A stretch of DNA of 64,000 nt from contig NZ_CP094527.1 in assembly GCF_022811725.1 (NCBI RefSeq), positions 7,378,001-7,442,000 on the forward strand. The letters are read 5' to 3'. Numbering within the stretch: position 1 is the first letter of the stretch; every line of letters begins with the position of its first letter. Shown one piece after another: positions 8,653-17,428 of this stretch. A program made the position numbers and the translations under genes. A model generated the notes under the pieces. That model made no database searches. It had not been told where the DNA came from and worked only from the letters and a program-made list of their open reading frames with translations. Origin of the DNA: Mucilaginibacter sp. SMC90 (GTDB lineage Bacteria > Bacteroidota > Bacteroidia > Sphingobacteriales > Sphingobacteriaceae).

Positions 8653-11600
8653 GTGGCTGCTCCAAAACATATCACTTTTCCGGAAGCAACTTCGCTGGAC
8701 CGATATATTGTTGCTATTGGCGCATCGGCCGGTGGGCTGGAAGCTATTCACGAGTTTTTTGATCATATGCCCCAGGATTCGGGGCTAACCTTTATCGTAA
8801 TACAGCATTTATCGCCGGACTATAAAAGCCTGTTGGTTGAACTGGTTGCCAAGCATACTCAAATGAAAGTTGCCGAAGCAGCCAATGATATGACCTTACA
8901 GCGCAACTGCGTCTATATCATTCCCAATAAAAAGCTGATGACCATTAAAGGCCATAAGCTGAAGCTCGCTGACAAGGTTAAAGACAAATCGCCGAATACA
9001 GCGATCGACACCTTTTTCTTCAGCCTGGCCAGCGATAAAAAGGATAAAGCTATAGCGGTCATCTTATCCGGAACCGGAACTGACGGCACCAAAGGTATCG
9101 AGGCCATCAAAGATGCGGGGGGCATGGTTATCGTCCAGGAACCTGCTACCGCAAAATTCGACGGCATGCCCAACAGTGCCATCACCTCGGGCAATGCTGA
9201 TTTTATCCTGCCACCCGCGAAGATGAACGAGGAACTGCGCAATTTTATCAGCCAGCAAATCAGTCCTGACCTGCCGGGCAAACATATCGATGATAAGCTA
9301 CTCGACGAGTTGTTCCAGCTGGTCAGTACCAGCAGCGGACAGGATTTTAACCTTTATAAGACACCGACAATTCTGCGCCGGATCGCCCGTCGTATGCTGG
9401 CTGTCGATATTGCCAACGTAAAAGATTATGTAGCCTACCTGCACAATCATGAACAGGAGGTCAAACTGCTGGCCAAGGATTTTTTGATCGGGGTTACGAA
9501 GTTCTTCCGGGACAAGGCCGCCTTCGAAGTGCTGGCCAAAGATATTATTCCTGAAATTATAGCTCATAAACAGGACGGTGAATTGCTCAAGGTGTGGGTT
9601 TGTGCGTGCAGTACCGGTGAGGAGGCGTATTCCATCGCCGTGCTGATCAATGATTGCGTTAAGAAATCCGGCAAGCAACTGGATATTAAAATATTTGCCA
9701 CCGATGTAGACGAAACCAGCATTGAGATCGCGGGGAAGAACAGTTATCCCTTAAGTGTAGCTAAAGAGATTCCTGCCGAACTGCTGAAGAAATATTTTGT
9801 TAAAGACCGTGAAGCTTATTCTGTCATTCCGTCTATCCGTAAACAGATCGTATTCGCCAGGCACAACGTCATCAAGTCGCCGCCGTTTATCAAGAACGAC
9901 CTGGTAACTTGCCGGAACATGCTGATCTACATGAACACTTTGTTGCAGCAGAAAGTAATTGCAACTTTTCATTATTCGCTGGTGAAAGACGGTTTTTTGT
10001 TTTTAGGTTCCAGTGAAAATGCTGCCGGGATCAAAGAAGGGATCACCGAAATATCCGGTCGCTGGAAAATCTACCAGAAAACCGGTACTATTAATTATGG
10101 CCTGCACCATACTTACACCTCAGTCAGCCCGTCTCTTAAGCTCAAAGTAAAAGAGAAAGAAAGTGTACCGGAGCCGGAAAAATCACCGGAACAGGAATTT
10201 ATTGACTTATTGGCGGAAGAATCGGGGCCTGTAGCTGTATTCATTGACAAACATTTTACAGTCAAAGAAACAATCGGTAACTATCGCCGCTATCTGCACC
10301 TGCCTGAGAAAAAAATCGACCTTAACATCCTGAACCTTGTTAATAAAGAAATAGCCATTGTACTGAACACAGCAATCCGCAGGGCCTGGAAGGAACATAA
10401 AAAAACATATCTCAACAGGGTTCGATTGAAGCTTAAAGAAGAAGAAGCCTTCCTTCAGATCGTGATCAAACCGCCCGGCTCATCTTCACAGCGTGGATTA
10501 ACCCTGATCATGTTCACTGAGATCAAAGGGGAACTAAGTGATAAAGACGGGATCGATCTGAGCTTTGCTGGTACAGACCAACATCAGGAGCACTTGCTTG
10601 AGGTGGAAGCCGAACTAAATGAAACCCGCGCCAACCTGCAAATGGCGGTAGAGGAAATGGAGACGACCAACGAAGAGTTGCAGTCGAGTAACGAAGAACT
10701 CTTATCTGCCAATGAAGAACTTCAATCAGGCAATGAAGAATTGCAGTCCTTGAATGAAGAGCTTCATACGCTGAATACCGAACACCAGGCTAAGATTCGT
10801 GAACTGATCGAACTAAACGACGACCTTGACAATTATTTTAAAAGTACAGATATCGGCCAGATTTTTATAGATGGAAACCTGCATATCCGGAAATTTAATC
10901 CGGCTGCCGTTAAATTGGTTAACCTTATCGAGGCAGACATAGGCCGTCCTATCAATCATATTTCGAGCAATATTCAGTATGATAATCTGGTGAATGATAT
11001 TCACATGGTTTTATCTGATGCCCAGGTTGTTGAAAAAGAAGTGCAGCTTAAGAACGGAACGACTAACCTGATGCGCATCATGCCTTATGTCCGTAAGGAT
11101 AAAAAGCGGGACGGTGTGGTAATTTCCTTTATCGATATCTCTGTCATTACAGAGTTGAACAATATTATTTCAGGCGTATTTAATGCAAGTTCTGCAGCCA
11201 TTCTGGCTTTTAAAGAAGTGCGCAATCACCACAAAGTCATCGATTACCAATGTATTGCTTATAACAATACAGCATTGGCATTAGTTGGAAAAACAGTCGA
11301 TGACCTTTCAACAAAGCCTTCATTACATTCTTTCGAGGATTTGGAATCCATTAGTTTCGAGGAATTAGCTAAAGTGATCGAAACCGGAAAGGCGCTGCAA
11401 TCTGAATTGAAGGCCCATAACGATAAATGGTACCAGGTGGTAACTGCCAAAATGAACGACGGTTTTGTGGTGAGCCTGAATGACGTGACCGATCGGAAAA
11501 TCGCAGAACAAAAACTTCGTAAAAATTACCAGGAATTAATCACAGCACGCGAAGGGCTCAAGACGCTTAACCTGGAGTTAGAAGACCGGGTGACGGAACG

Positions 11601-12720
11601 CACACAAAAACTCTCGGAAAGTGAGGAACGTTTTAACCTGGTAGCAAAGGCAACCAACGATACGATCTGGGACTGGGACCTGGTGAGTAATACAATGTGG
11701 AGGAGCGAGAATTTTACAACCATGTTCGGTTATCCCCGTGATGAAGAAACTAACCGGATCAGTTTTTGGTTTGACAAAGTTCATCCCGAAGACCGTGACC
11801 GCATACAGGATACCGTTTATGAGGCAATCAATGATCATGCGAAGAACTGGTCCGCAGAATACCGTTTTTTAAAATCAGATGGTGATTATGCCTACATCCT
11901 TGACCGGGGCAGTATCCTGGAAGATGAATTTAAAACGCCTTACCGCCTGGTTGGATCGATCATTGATATCACCAGTCAAAAAGCTATTGAGATTGAACTG
12001 ATCAAGGCCCAGACCGCGACCGAAGAACTCATGCGTAAAAAGGATGAGTTTATGAGCATAGCCAGCCATGAACTAAAAACCCCGGTAACAAGTTTGAAAG
12101 GTTCTCTGCAGATCCTGCAACGAATAGCTGGAAAACTGGACCCAAAAGATCAAATGGTTTCGTTCATCAATAAAGCAGAAAGGCAAACTCAAAAAATGAC
12201 CGCTTTACTCAATGACCTACTTGATGTAACCAAAATCCAAGAAGGTAAATTACAGTTGAATTATAGCACTTTTGATGCTTGTCAGATGGTGAAGGAAAGT
12301 GTAGATGAAGTTGGCTTGCAGAATAATTCACACCGTTTGATTTTTGAAGACGAATGTGTGCTAGAGATAATAGCTGATCGTACGCGTTTGGAGCAGGTGG
12401 TCAATAACTTTTTGACAAATGCCATAAAATATTCCCCTGAAGCCAAAGAGGTTCTGATCAATTGCCGCATTGAAAAAGATCAATTCGTAGCGGAAGTTAA
12501 AGACTACGGCATTGGCATTCCCCCCAATAAGAGGGAATTCCTCTTTGACCGCTTTTACCGTGTCCAGGAATCGTCGTCCCATTTTTCAGGTCTTGGCCTC
12601 GGTCTTTATATTTCTGCAGAAATTGTCCGTCGCCATGATGGCAGTATTGGTGTAAAGGACAACAATGGCCAGGGTTCGACTTTCTGGTTTAGGGTGCCGG
12701 TAAAACCTAAAACCCGATGA
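8653..12720 (+). CDS. CheB-CheR-PAS-histidine kinase fusion
   Basis: A 1355-residue protein from a GTG start two bases after the phytochrome stop. CheB methylesterase comes first, with S25 in GASAGG, H52 in IQHLSPD and D144 in SGTGTDG. CheR methyltransferase follows (about residues 215-480) with WVCACSTGEEAYS and LVTCRNMLIYM. Next come a Glu/Leu/Asn-rich coiled coil (about 650-725, repeated NEELxSxNEEL units), two or three PAS domains, and HisKA with H1139 in ASHELKTP. The HATPase has NNFLTNAIKYS, DYGIGI and GLGLGLY boxes. CheB and CheR appear intact. No chemoreceptor is present, so the target of methylation is unclear; CheB-CheR-PAS-kinase fusions are widespread sensors. Confidence 0.93.
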   Translation: MAAPKHITFPEATSLDRYIVAIGASAGGLEAIHEFFDHMPQDSGLTFIVIQHLSPDYKSLLVELVAKHTQMKVAEAANDMTLQRNCVYIIPNKKLMTIKGHKLKLADKVKDKSPNTAIDTFFFSLASDKKDKAIAVILSGTGTDGTKGIEAIKDAGGMVIVQEPATAKFDGMPNSAITSGNADFILPPAKMNEELRNFISQQISPDLPGKHIDDKLLDELFQLVSTSSGQDFNLYKTPTILRRIARRMLAVDIANVKDYVAYLHNHEQEVKLLAKDFLIGVTKFFRDKAAFEVLAKDIIPEIIAHKQDGELLKVWVCACSTGEEAYSIAVLINDCVKKSGKQLDIKIFATDVDETSIEIAGKNSYPLSVAKEIPAELLKKYFVKDREAYSVIPSIRKQIVFARHNVIKSPPFIKNDLVTCRNMLIYMNTLLQQKVIATFHYSLVKDGFLFLGSSENAAGIKEGITEISGRWKIYQKTGTINYGLHHTYTSVSPSLKLKVKEKESVPEPEKSPEQEFIDLLAEESGPVAVFIDKHFTVKETIGNYRRYLHLPEKKIDLNILNLVNKEIAIVLNTAIRRAWKEHKKTYLNRVRLKLKEEEAFLQIVIKPPGSSSQRGLTLIMFTEIKGELSDKDGIDLSFAGTDQHQEHLLEVEAELNETRANLQMAVEEMETTNEELQSSNEELLSANEELQSGNEELQSLNEELHTLNTEHQAKIRELIELNDDLDNYFKSTDIGQIFIDGNLHIRKFNPAAVKLVNLIEADIGRPINHISSNIQYDNLVNDIHMVLSDAQVVEKEVQLKNGTTNLMRIMPYVRKDKKRDGVVISFIDISVITELNNIISGVFNASSAAILAFKEVRNHHKVIDYQCIAYNNTALALVGKTVDDLSTKPSLHSFEDLESISFEELAKVIETGKALQSELKAHNDKWYQVVTAKMNDGFVVSLNDVTDRKIAEQKLRKNYQELITAREGLKTLNLELEDRVTERTQKLSESEERFNLVAKATNDTIWDWDLVSNTMWRSENFTTMFGYPRDEETNRISFWFDKVHPEDRDRIQDTVYEAINDHAKNWSAEYRFLKSDGDYAYILDRGSILEDEFKTPYRLVGSIIDITSQKAIEIELIKAQTATEELMRKKDEFMSIASHELKTPVTSLKGSLQILQRIAGKLDPKDQMVSFINKAERQTQKMTALLNDLLDVTKIQEGKLQLNYSTFDACQMVKESVDEVGLQNNSHRLIFEDECVLEIIADRTRLEQVVNNFLTNAIKYSPEAKEVLINCRIEKDQFVAEVKDYGIGIPPNKREFLFDRFYRVQESSSHFSGLGLGLYISAEIVRRHDGSIGVKDNNGQGSTFWFRVPVKPKTR

Positions 12721-13230
12721 ACTTTTCTATAAGGCTTTTATTGGGTTGGGCGCTAATGACAGTGCCGCTTTGAATATTGCCTATCAGCTGGATAAAAATA
12801 TGGTCGCTTGTTTGTTTTTATGAGCCGCTATGCGAAATCTTATGTAAAAGAGCGTTGGAAGGCACACCCTTGCAATGCGCCGAAGATATTACCGCTTTGG
12901 CCATCCTTTTTACGCATACCCGTTTGTCAAAAAGTGAATCATCTCCGTGAGACTGACGATTGCTGAAAATTCACGTTGCAATATCTTTTACAAAAACTGG
13001 AAAACTTTCATTTGGAGCAATACTTAAAAAAGAGCATTATTAACAAGGAAGATCTTAAAAAATAGCAGCAGAAATTGTACCGGAACAATGACGAACCTTC
13101 AAAAGAGCGGGGAATAGTGTGGTCAATGGCACCTTATTCTCTAATATCGCTTCGCTAACCTAGATCAAATCAAGCACATTTAATAAGCTTGATTTCAATT
13201 TGCTTATGCATTCAATAGTAATGTATTTAC
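12721..13230. other. gene debris, no intact gene
   Basis: About 500 bases after the hybrid kinase. Short open stretches read like protein but are broken by stops, for example a frame from 12718 giving YKAFIGLGANDSAALNIAYQ before a TGA, and a later one ending LENFHLEQYLKKSIINKEDL then stop near 13064. I cannot assign these. They look like remains of one or more decayed genes. Confidence 0.4.
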
Positions 13231-13361
13231 TATCTTTCCGTTAAGATTTGCGCCTCCATTTTCAGGCAGAAAAAACTGGTGAGCCACGCGGTGAGTCGAT
13301 TTTTAAAAATCACATAATAAACTGAAAACCAAAATGATACATAGAATATCCTGAACCCTCC
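13231..13361 (+). repeat. degenerate direct repeat A, left copy
   Basis: About 131 bases match 58515-58646 in the same orientation at roughly four bases in five by eye. Both begin with a TATCTTT promoter-like element, share CATTTTCAG and a duplicated GGTGAGTC unit, and end at TGAACCCTCC. The reading frames differ by a one-base indel, so the conservation is not coding. It overlaps the end of a truncated outer-membrane protein gene on the other strand. It is probably a leader or attachment end of an integrative element. Confidence 0.6.
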
Positions 13362-13501
13362 TTGAAAGTACCGGTGCTTAAACCGGCTTCAACACCGTAG
13401 CTTAATTTAATGCTCCTTGAAGAGCCATCTTGCGCCTTTGCAGTTAATATGTTACCAAATAATACGGCTACCAATACTGCTGTTGTCATTTTTGTTTTCA
13501 T
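13310..13501 (-). pseudogene. 5' fragment of an outer-membrane beta-barrel protein gene
   Basis: A 63-residue frame with a clear signal peptide (to AKAQ, about residue 24), then SIKLSYGVEAGLSTGTFKEG, resembling the start of small porin-like proteins such as the one at 46114. It stops after FGFQFIM, far too short for a barrel. The frame runs into repeat A, whose conserved TGAACCCTCC edge lies inside the codons for KEGSG. The natural reading is a gene cut by insertion or deletion at that point. Confidence 0.55.
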
Positions 13502-14217
13502 GGTTTCTGTTGTTTGATTAATAAATTATTTATATAATATGTAAAAGAGATCGAGCGCCTTTAGAAAGAGGGTGAAATAGCTTGCACTTAAGAATTTTTT
13601 TAAGTTGGTGATTGGGGCTTTGGTAACTTGCGTTTTCATTTGTCTTCTTGATAAAAGTTCTTCGATCAATTTTGGCATATCAAATACATAACTCATTCCA
13701 ATACATTAAACAATTGACATACTGGTAGTTACTATAAAAAAGAACATCTTAAACCAAACGATATTTCGCCAATTCTATATTATTGGCCCGCCTTTGGAAC
13801 TTCGATAGAAAGGAAATTCAGTGATGATAAATAATTGCAAATGGGCCTGCTATAGCAGGAGATCCGCTCACATACCTGTTTGCCATTACCTATGATTATA
13901 TGCATACCGGGAACTTGTCTTTAACGAAATAACATCGCGCGTGAACGATACCCATTTGCATCTTTGCAACTTATAAAAGCTTCGCAATTGGACACTATAT
14001 CGCAGAAGTTCCGAAAAGATTAATCCCGCATGGGACAACCGGTGAACAGTGATGAGATCGCGCATATCTCTAAAATATTGAAGTAGTATCCGGGATATCT
14101 CACTGGAAATCCCGGAACGCGTTGACAGAAAGGATTTGTCGTGACAAAAAAAACTCTTTATTTTACAGAAAGTATTCTGCAAAATAAAGAGTTGTAAATT
14201 TAGCTCAGTTGATGATC
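13502..14217. other. intergenic region with little coding signal
   Basis: About 700 bases. On the minus strand 13526-13696 is an ATG-to-TAA frame of 56 codons (starts MSYVFDMPKLIEELL) upstream of the truncated porin fragment; it could be a tiny gene but there is no supporting motif. From 13740 to 14140 I see only short broken frames. A strong minus-strand terminator ends the stretch. Confidence 0.35.
14144..14193 (-). terminator. terminator of the lost alpha/beta hydrolase gene
   Basis: A 19-base inverted repeat (AACTCTTTATTTT arms with CAGAA/TTCTG at the tip, loop AGTA) at 14152-14193 is followed on the minus strand by a run of T (plus-strand A at 14146-14153). It lies 25 bases past the stop of the hydrolase fragment, so it is that gene's original terminator. 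Confidence 0.8.
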
Positions 14218-14340
14218 TTATTTACCATTCGCCGCCGATTCGATCACGGCTGCAACTGCCTTTGCCTGGGTCATGAATAAAGTATGCCCACCACTTACAT
14301 TGGTGATCTTCGCCTTTGTTCTTTCATTCATCATCAAAGA
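14218..14340 (-). pseudogene. 3' fragment of an alpha/beta hydrolase gene
   Basis: On the minus strand about 35 codons read NERTKAKITNVSGGHTLFMT then QAKAVAAVIESAANGK and stop. This is the classic C-terminal end of a small alpha/beta hydrolase, with the catalytic His in GGHTLFM. Everything upstream of it is missing; the plus strand beyond about 14340 instead encodes CheR sequence. The gene's own terminator follows, so only the 5' part was lost in a rearrangement. Confidence 0.65.
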
Positions 14341-16927
14341 ATATTTGATAAAAAACGGCATCACGTTAAATATTAAAATATTTGCGACCGATATCAACCA
14401 ACACGCCTTAAACCAAGCATCCCGCGGAATTTACAAAGCACAATCCCTCAGCTCCGTATCTGCTGAACGAAAACAAAGCTTTTTTGATGAAGCCGAATTC
14501 GGCTTCAAGATCAAACCAGAAATACGGAGTATGCTTGTATTTGCACAGCATGACCTTACCCGTAATCCCCCTTATTGCAACCTCGACCTGATATCTTGCC
14601 GTAACATGCTTATATATGTTAAGCCGTCGCTGCAAAAAATCATCTTATCAAAGTTTACTTTTGGCTTAAAGAAGCATGCATTTTTGTTTTTAGGTTCCAG
14701 CGAAAATATTTCTGGCTTCAAAGATGATTATACGGAAATCAGCGCCAAATGGAATATTTACCAAAGAACCGATAGTATAAAGAAATTCGGCTTTGAAAGT
14801 TACTTACCCCCTGCCCTAACGGGTATAAATTTTAATGGTGTGCAAAAATCAAACCAGTCCCCTCAACAATTTTCCTCAATATCTTTGGCACCAGACCTAT
14901 CAGAATTGATACTCCTGGAATCCGGTTACTGCGGTGTTAGCACAGACGAAGAATTAAAAGTTTTGCAGGCTTACGGAGACCTCTCTTTATATCTGAAAAA
15001 GGAATTTTTTAACAACAATTTACCGGAATTGCTTCCCGAGCCTTTAATGCTGGCATTGCGGGCTGCAGCCCAAAAAGCGCTGCTTCATTCTGAGCGTCAA
15101 AAAATTTCCGGTATTGTGTTCTCACTTGACGATTCGAAAATTCAACGTAGCACCAATTTGATTGTTAGTCCTTTCATTGATAAAAAATCAAGAAAGAGAG
15201 GCTTGCTGATACTCTTTGAAGGAAATCATGCCATTTCTGAAAGTGACCTGTCAAGTCCTTTTGATATGGATAAAGTGACCAAGGAGCATATAGAGCACCT
15301 TGAAAGCGAATTAATCCGTCTTAAGGAAGAACTTCAGACAGCGAATGATTATCTTGAGTCGTCGCAGGAGTCAATGCAGGCTTATAACGAAGAGTTGCTT
15401 TCAGCAAATGAAGAAATGCAGAGTGCGAATGAAGAGATGCAATCTATTAACGAAGAGTTGGAGTCCATTAATAACGAACACAAATACACCATTCAGGAAC
15501 TGACCTCGGTTAACAATGATTTAAATAACTATTTCAGAAACAATGCAAATAGCCAACTGATCGTAGATCGGGATCTTCTGTTAAAAAAATATTCTCCTGG
15601 CGCAGTTAAGCATATCAATATCCAGGAGGGTGACATCGGACGTCCACTCAGTAATATAACCACGAATATCAAACTGGAAACAATCTTAGACGACATCAGG
15701 AAAGTTATTTCCAGCGGTGAGACGATTATGCGCGAAGTCGAATCGTTAAACGGAAACTATTATCACGTACTGACTAGTCCTTACATTAAGCAAAAAGAAA
15801 AGATAATAGATGGTGCAATCATTTCTTTCTACAATGTTACGGAACTGAGAAATACACGAAAAGAGTTAGATCATAGCAATAATATATTGCGGCTTGCTAC
15901 GGAATCGGCGGAAATGGCAACCTGGTCCATTAATCTAGGTACCATGGAATTTATCCCGTCTCCGAGACTTAAAAAATTATTCGGCTTCAATGTTGATGAA
16001 GACATGTCATTGGAAATGTCCATCAATCAAATCAGTGTAGAATACCGCTCGCTATTTTCGGAAGCTATGGCCGATACAATGGCCAGTGATAAAAAATTTG
16101 AATTAGAATTTTCTTTAAGAGGTTATCGGGACGGCGACTTGCGCTGGATCCGGGCCATTGGAAACGTTTCACCGCAGATCGTTGGGGAAACATCCTATTT
16201 TATCGGGTTCATGCATGATATCAGCGAGCAAAAGCTGAATGATATCCGAAAGTATGATTTTATAGCTATGGCAAGTCATGAACTTAAAACCCCCCTTACC
16301 GCTATCGAGGGTTCGCTCAAATTGCTGACAGGAAATTTACAGGACACGGAAACAAATGCTTTCGCATTGAAAAATGCCAATATTCAATTAAAACGGATGT
16401 TTCGGTTAGTGAACGGATTTCTCAACGTCTCAAAAATCAGCGTCGGCAATTTTACGGTCAACAGGAACGTTTTTGAGATCGGAGCATTAATCAGGGAAAG
16501 TTTTGCGGAAGTTAAGCTGCTTGCAAGTAATCATATAATAAACTTTCACCCTGCATCGCTCATTGAAGTAGTCGCAGACCGCGAAAAGATCGGACAGGTA
16601 ATTAATAATATTTTATCGAACGCTGTTAAGTTTTCACCCGAGCAAAGTACTATCGAGATCAATTATCGAAAAACTAAAGGCTATTTGGAGGTCTCCGTTA
16701 AGGACAACGGAATGGGCATAAAAAGTCATGATTTGCCAAAGTTATTTGAACGATTTTATAGAATTGAAAATGTCCCCACTCAAGTCATCCCAGGATTCGG
16801 CATAGGCTTATATATGTCTGCGGAGATCATCAGGCTTCATAAAGGGAAGATTTGGGCAGAAAGTGAATTTGGTAAAGGGTCCATTTTCTCTTTTATGATA
16901 CCGCTAAATCCTGAAGGCTTGAATTGA
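14273..16927 (+). CDS. 5'-truncated CheR-PAS-histidine kinase
   Basis: The frame is open for 884 codons, but the first ~20 residues are antisense to the alpha/beta hydrolase tail and are not native. Real homology begins about LNIKIFATDINQ, the second half of CheR, which includes LISCRNMLIYV. The CheB domain and the CheR S-adenosylmethionine loop (CSTGEE) are absent. Then come a coiled coil with NEELLSANEEMQS units, PAS domains, HisKA with H669 in MASHELKTP, and HATPase with NNILSNAVKFS, DNGMGI and GFGIGLY. It parallels the 8653 gene, so it is a paralogue cut by recombination. The kinase half looks intact; expression from the new upstream DNA is uncertain. Confidence 0.85.
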   Translation: MNKVCPPLTLVIFAFVLSFIIKEYLIKNGITLNIKIFATDINQHALNQASRGIYKAQSLSSVSAERKQSFFDEAEFGFKIKPEIRSMLVFAQHDLTRNPPYCNLDLISCRNMLIYVKPSLQKIILSKFTFGLKKHAFLFLGSSENISGFKDDYTEISAKWNIYQRTDSIKKFGFESYLPPALTGINFNGVQKSNQSPQQFSSISLAPDLSELILLESGYCGVSTDEELKVLQAYGDLSLYLKKEFFNNNLPELLPEPLMLALRAAAQKALLHSERQKISGIVFSLDDSKIQRSTNLIVSPFIDKKSRKRGLLILFEGNHAISESDLSSPFDMDKVTKEHIEHLESELIRLKEELQTANDYLESSQESMQAYNEELLSANEEMQSANEEMQSINEELESINNEHKYTIQELTSVNNDLNNYFRNNANSQLIVDRDLLLKKYSPGAVKHINIQEGDIGRPLSNITTNIKLETILDDIRKVISSGETIMREVESLNGNYYHVLTSPYIKQKEKIIDGAIISFYNVTELRNTRKELDHSNNILRLATESAEMATWSINLGTMEFIPSPRLKKLFGFNVDEDMSLEMSINQISVEYRSLFSEAMADTMASDKKFELEFSLRGYRDGDLRWIRAIGNVSPQIVGETSYFIGFMHDISEQKLNDIRKYDFIAMASHELKTPLTAIEGSLKLLTGNLQDTETNAFALKNANIQLKRMFRLVNGFLNVSKISVGNFTVNRNVFEIGALIRESFAEVKLLASNHIINFHPASLIEVVADREKIGQVINNILSNAVKFSPEQSTIEINYRKTKGYLEVSVKDNGMGIKSHDLPKLFERFYRIENVPTQVIPGFGIGLYMSAEIIRLHKGKIWAESEFGKGSIFSFMIPLNPEGLN

Positions 16928-17022
16928 TCATTTTGAAAGCCTTTTATTAATGCTCTTAATCCGGCACGAACCAGTTGTTGCTTACTGTTATGCATGAACC
17001 ATTTAGTTTCGTTTATTTAGAT

Positions 17023-17146
17023 ATTCCGGAAGGCTTGACTAGGGTATTCAGTGCGCTTTGGAGCAACGGGTTGTTTAAGCAATCAAGAAACTCACAATAG
17101 TAATCAATAAATGACTTGGTCACCGTGTTACTGAAGCTGTTTGCTT
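17023..17146 (+). repeat. degenerate direct repeat B, left copy
   Basis: About 124 bases resemble 58162-58289 in the same orientation, starting at ATTCCGGAAGGC and ending at CTGTTTGCT, with perhaps three bases in four matching by eye. One frame gives IPEGLTRVFSALWSNGLFKQ here and IPEGITRPFRAHWSSRLCKH in the other copy, so it may be a decayed coding fragment, for instance from an insertion element. The family is not identified. Confidence 0.5.
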
Positions 17147-17302
17147 TTTGGCAGCGCATCAAATGTATAAATGCCGCGCATGACTATTCCGGGTATACCG
17201 CTATGCCATTTGATCCGCTTATCATAAAAATGCAAAACCTGCACTCAATAAAATATTTTTTCGCAAACAGCTTTGGTAAGAATTTGCGATTTAAAAGTCC
17301 TC

Positions 17303-17342
17303 TAAAAAAAACAAATTTTCCGGTCGTTTTCGGCCGGAAAAT
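17303..17342 (-). terminator. terminator of the NmrA-like gene
   Basis: Inverted repeat with ATTTTCCGG arms and a TTTT loop at 17315-17342, followed on the minus strand by a run of eight T. It lies about 90 bases after the stop of the reductase at 17429. Confidence 0.7.
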
Positions 17343-17428
17343 ACAAAGTGGTCTGCATAATAAATACAAACCATAATTTGGGGATAAAAAGACAGGAGTG
17401 CTTATTTCTCTCGTCCGGTACCCATAAT

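Larger units (their letters stand above)
16928..17428. other. intergenic region between convergent genes
   Basis: About 500 bases between the truncated kinase and the leftward NmrA gene. It holds repeat B (listed separately) and a minus-strand terminator. A plus-strand frame 17116-17376 is antisense to that terminator region and has no coding features. Confidence 0.4.

Noticed and set aside
13886..14182. 98-codon minus-strand ORF
   Set aside because: It overlaps the hydrolase terminator, has no motif and random composition.
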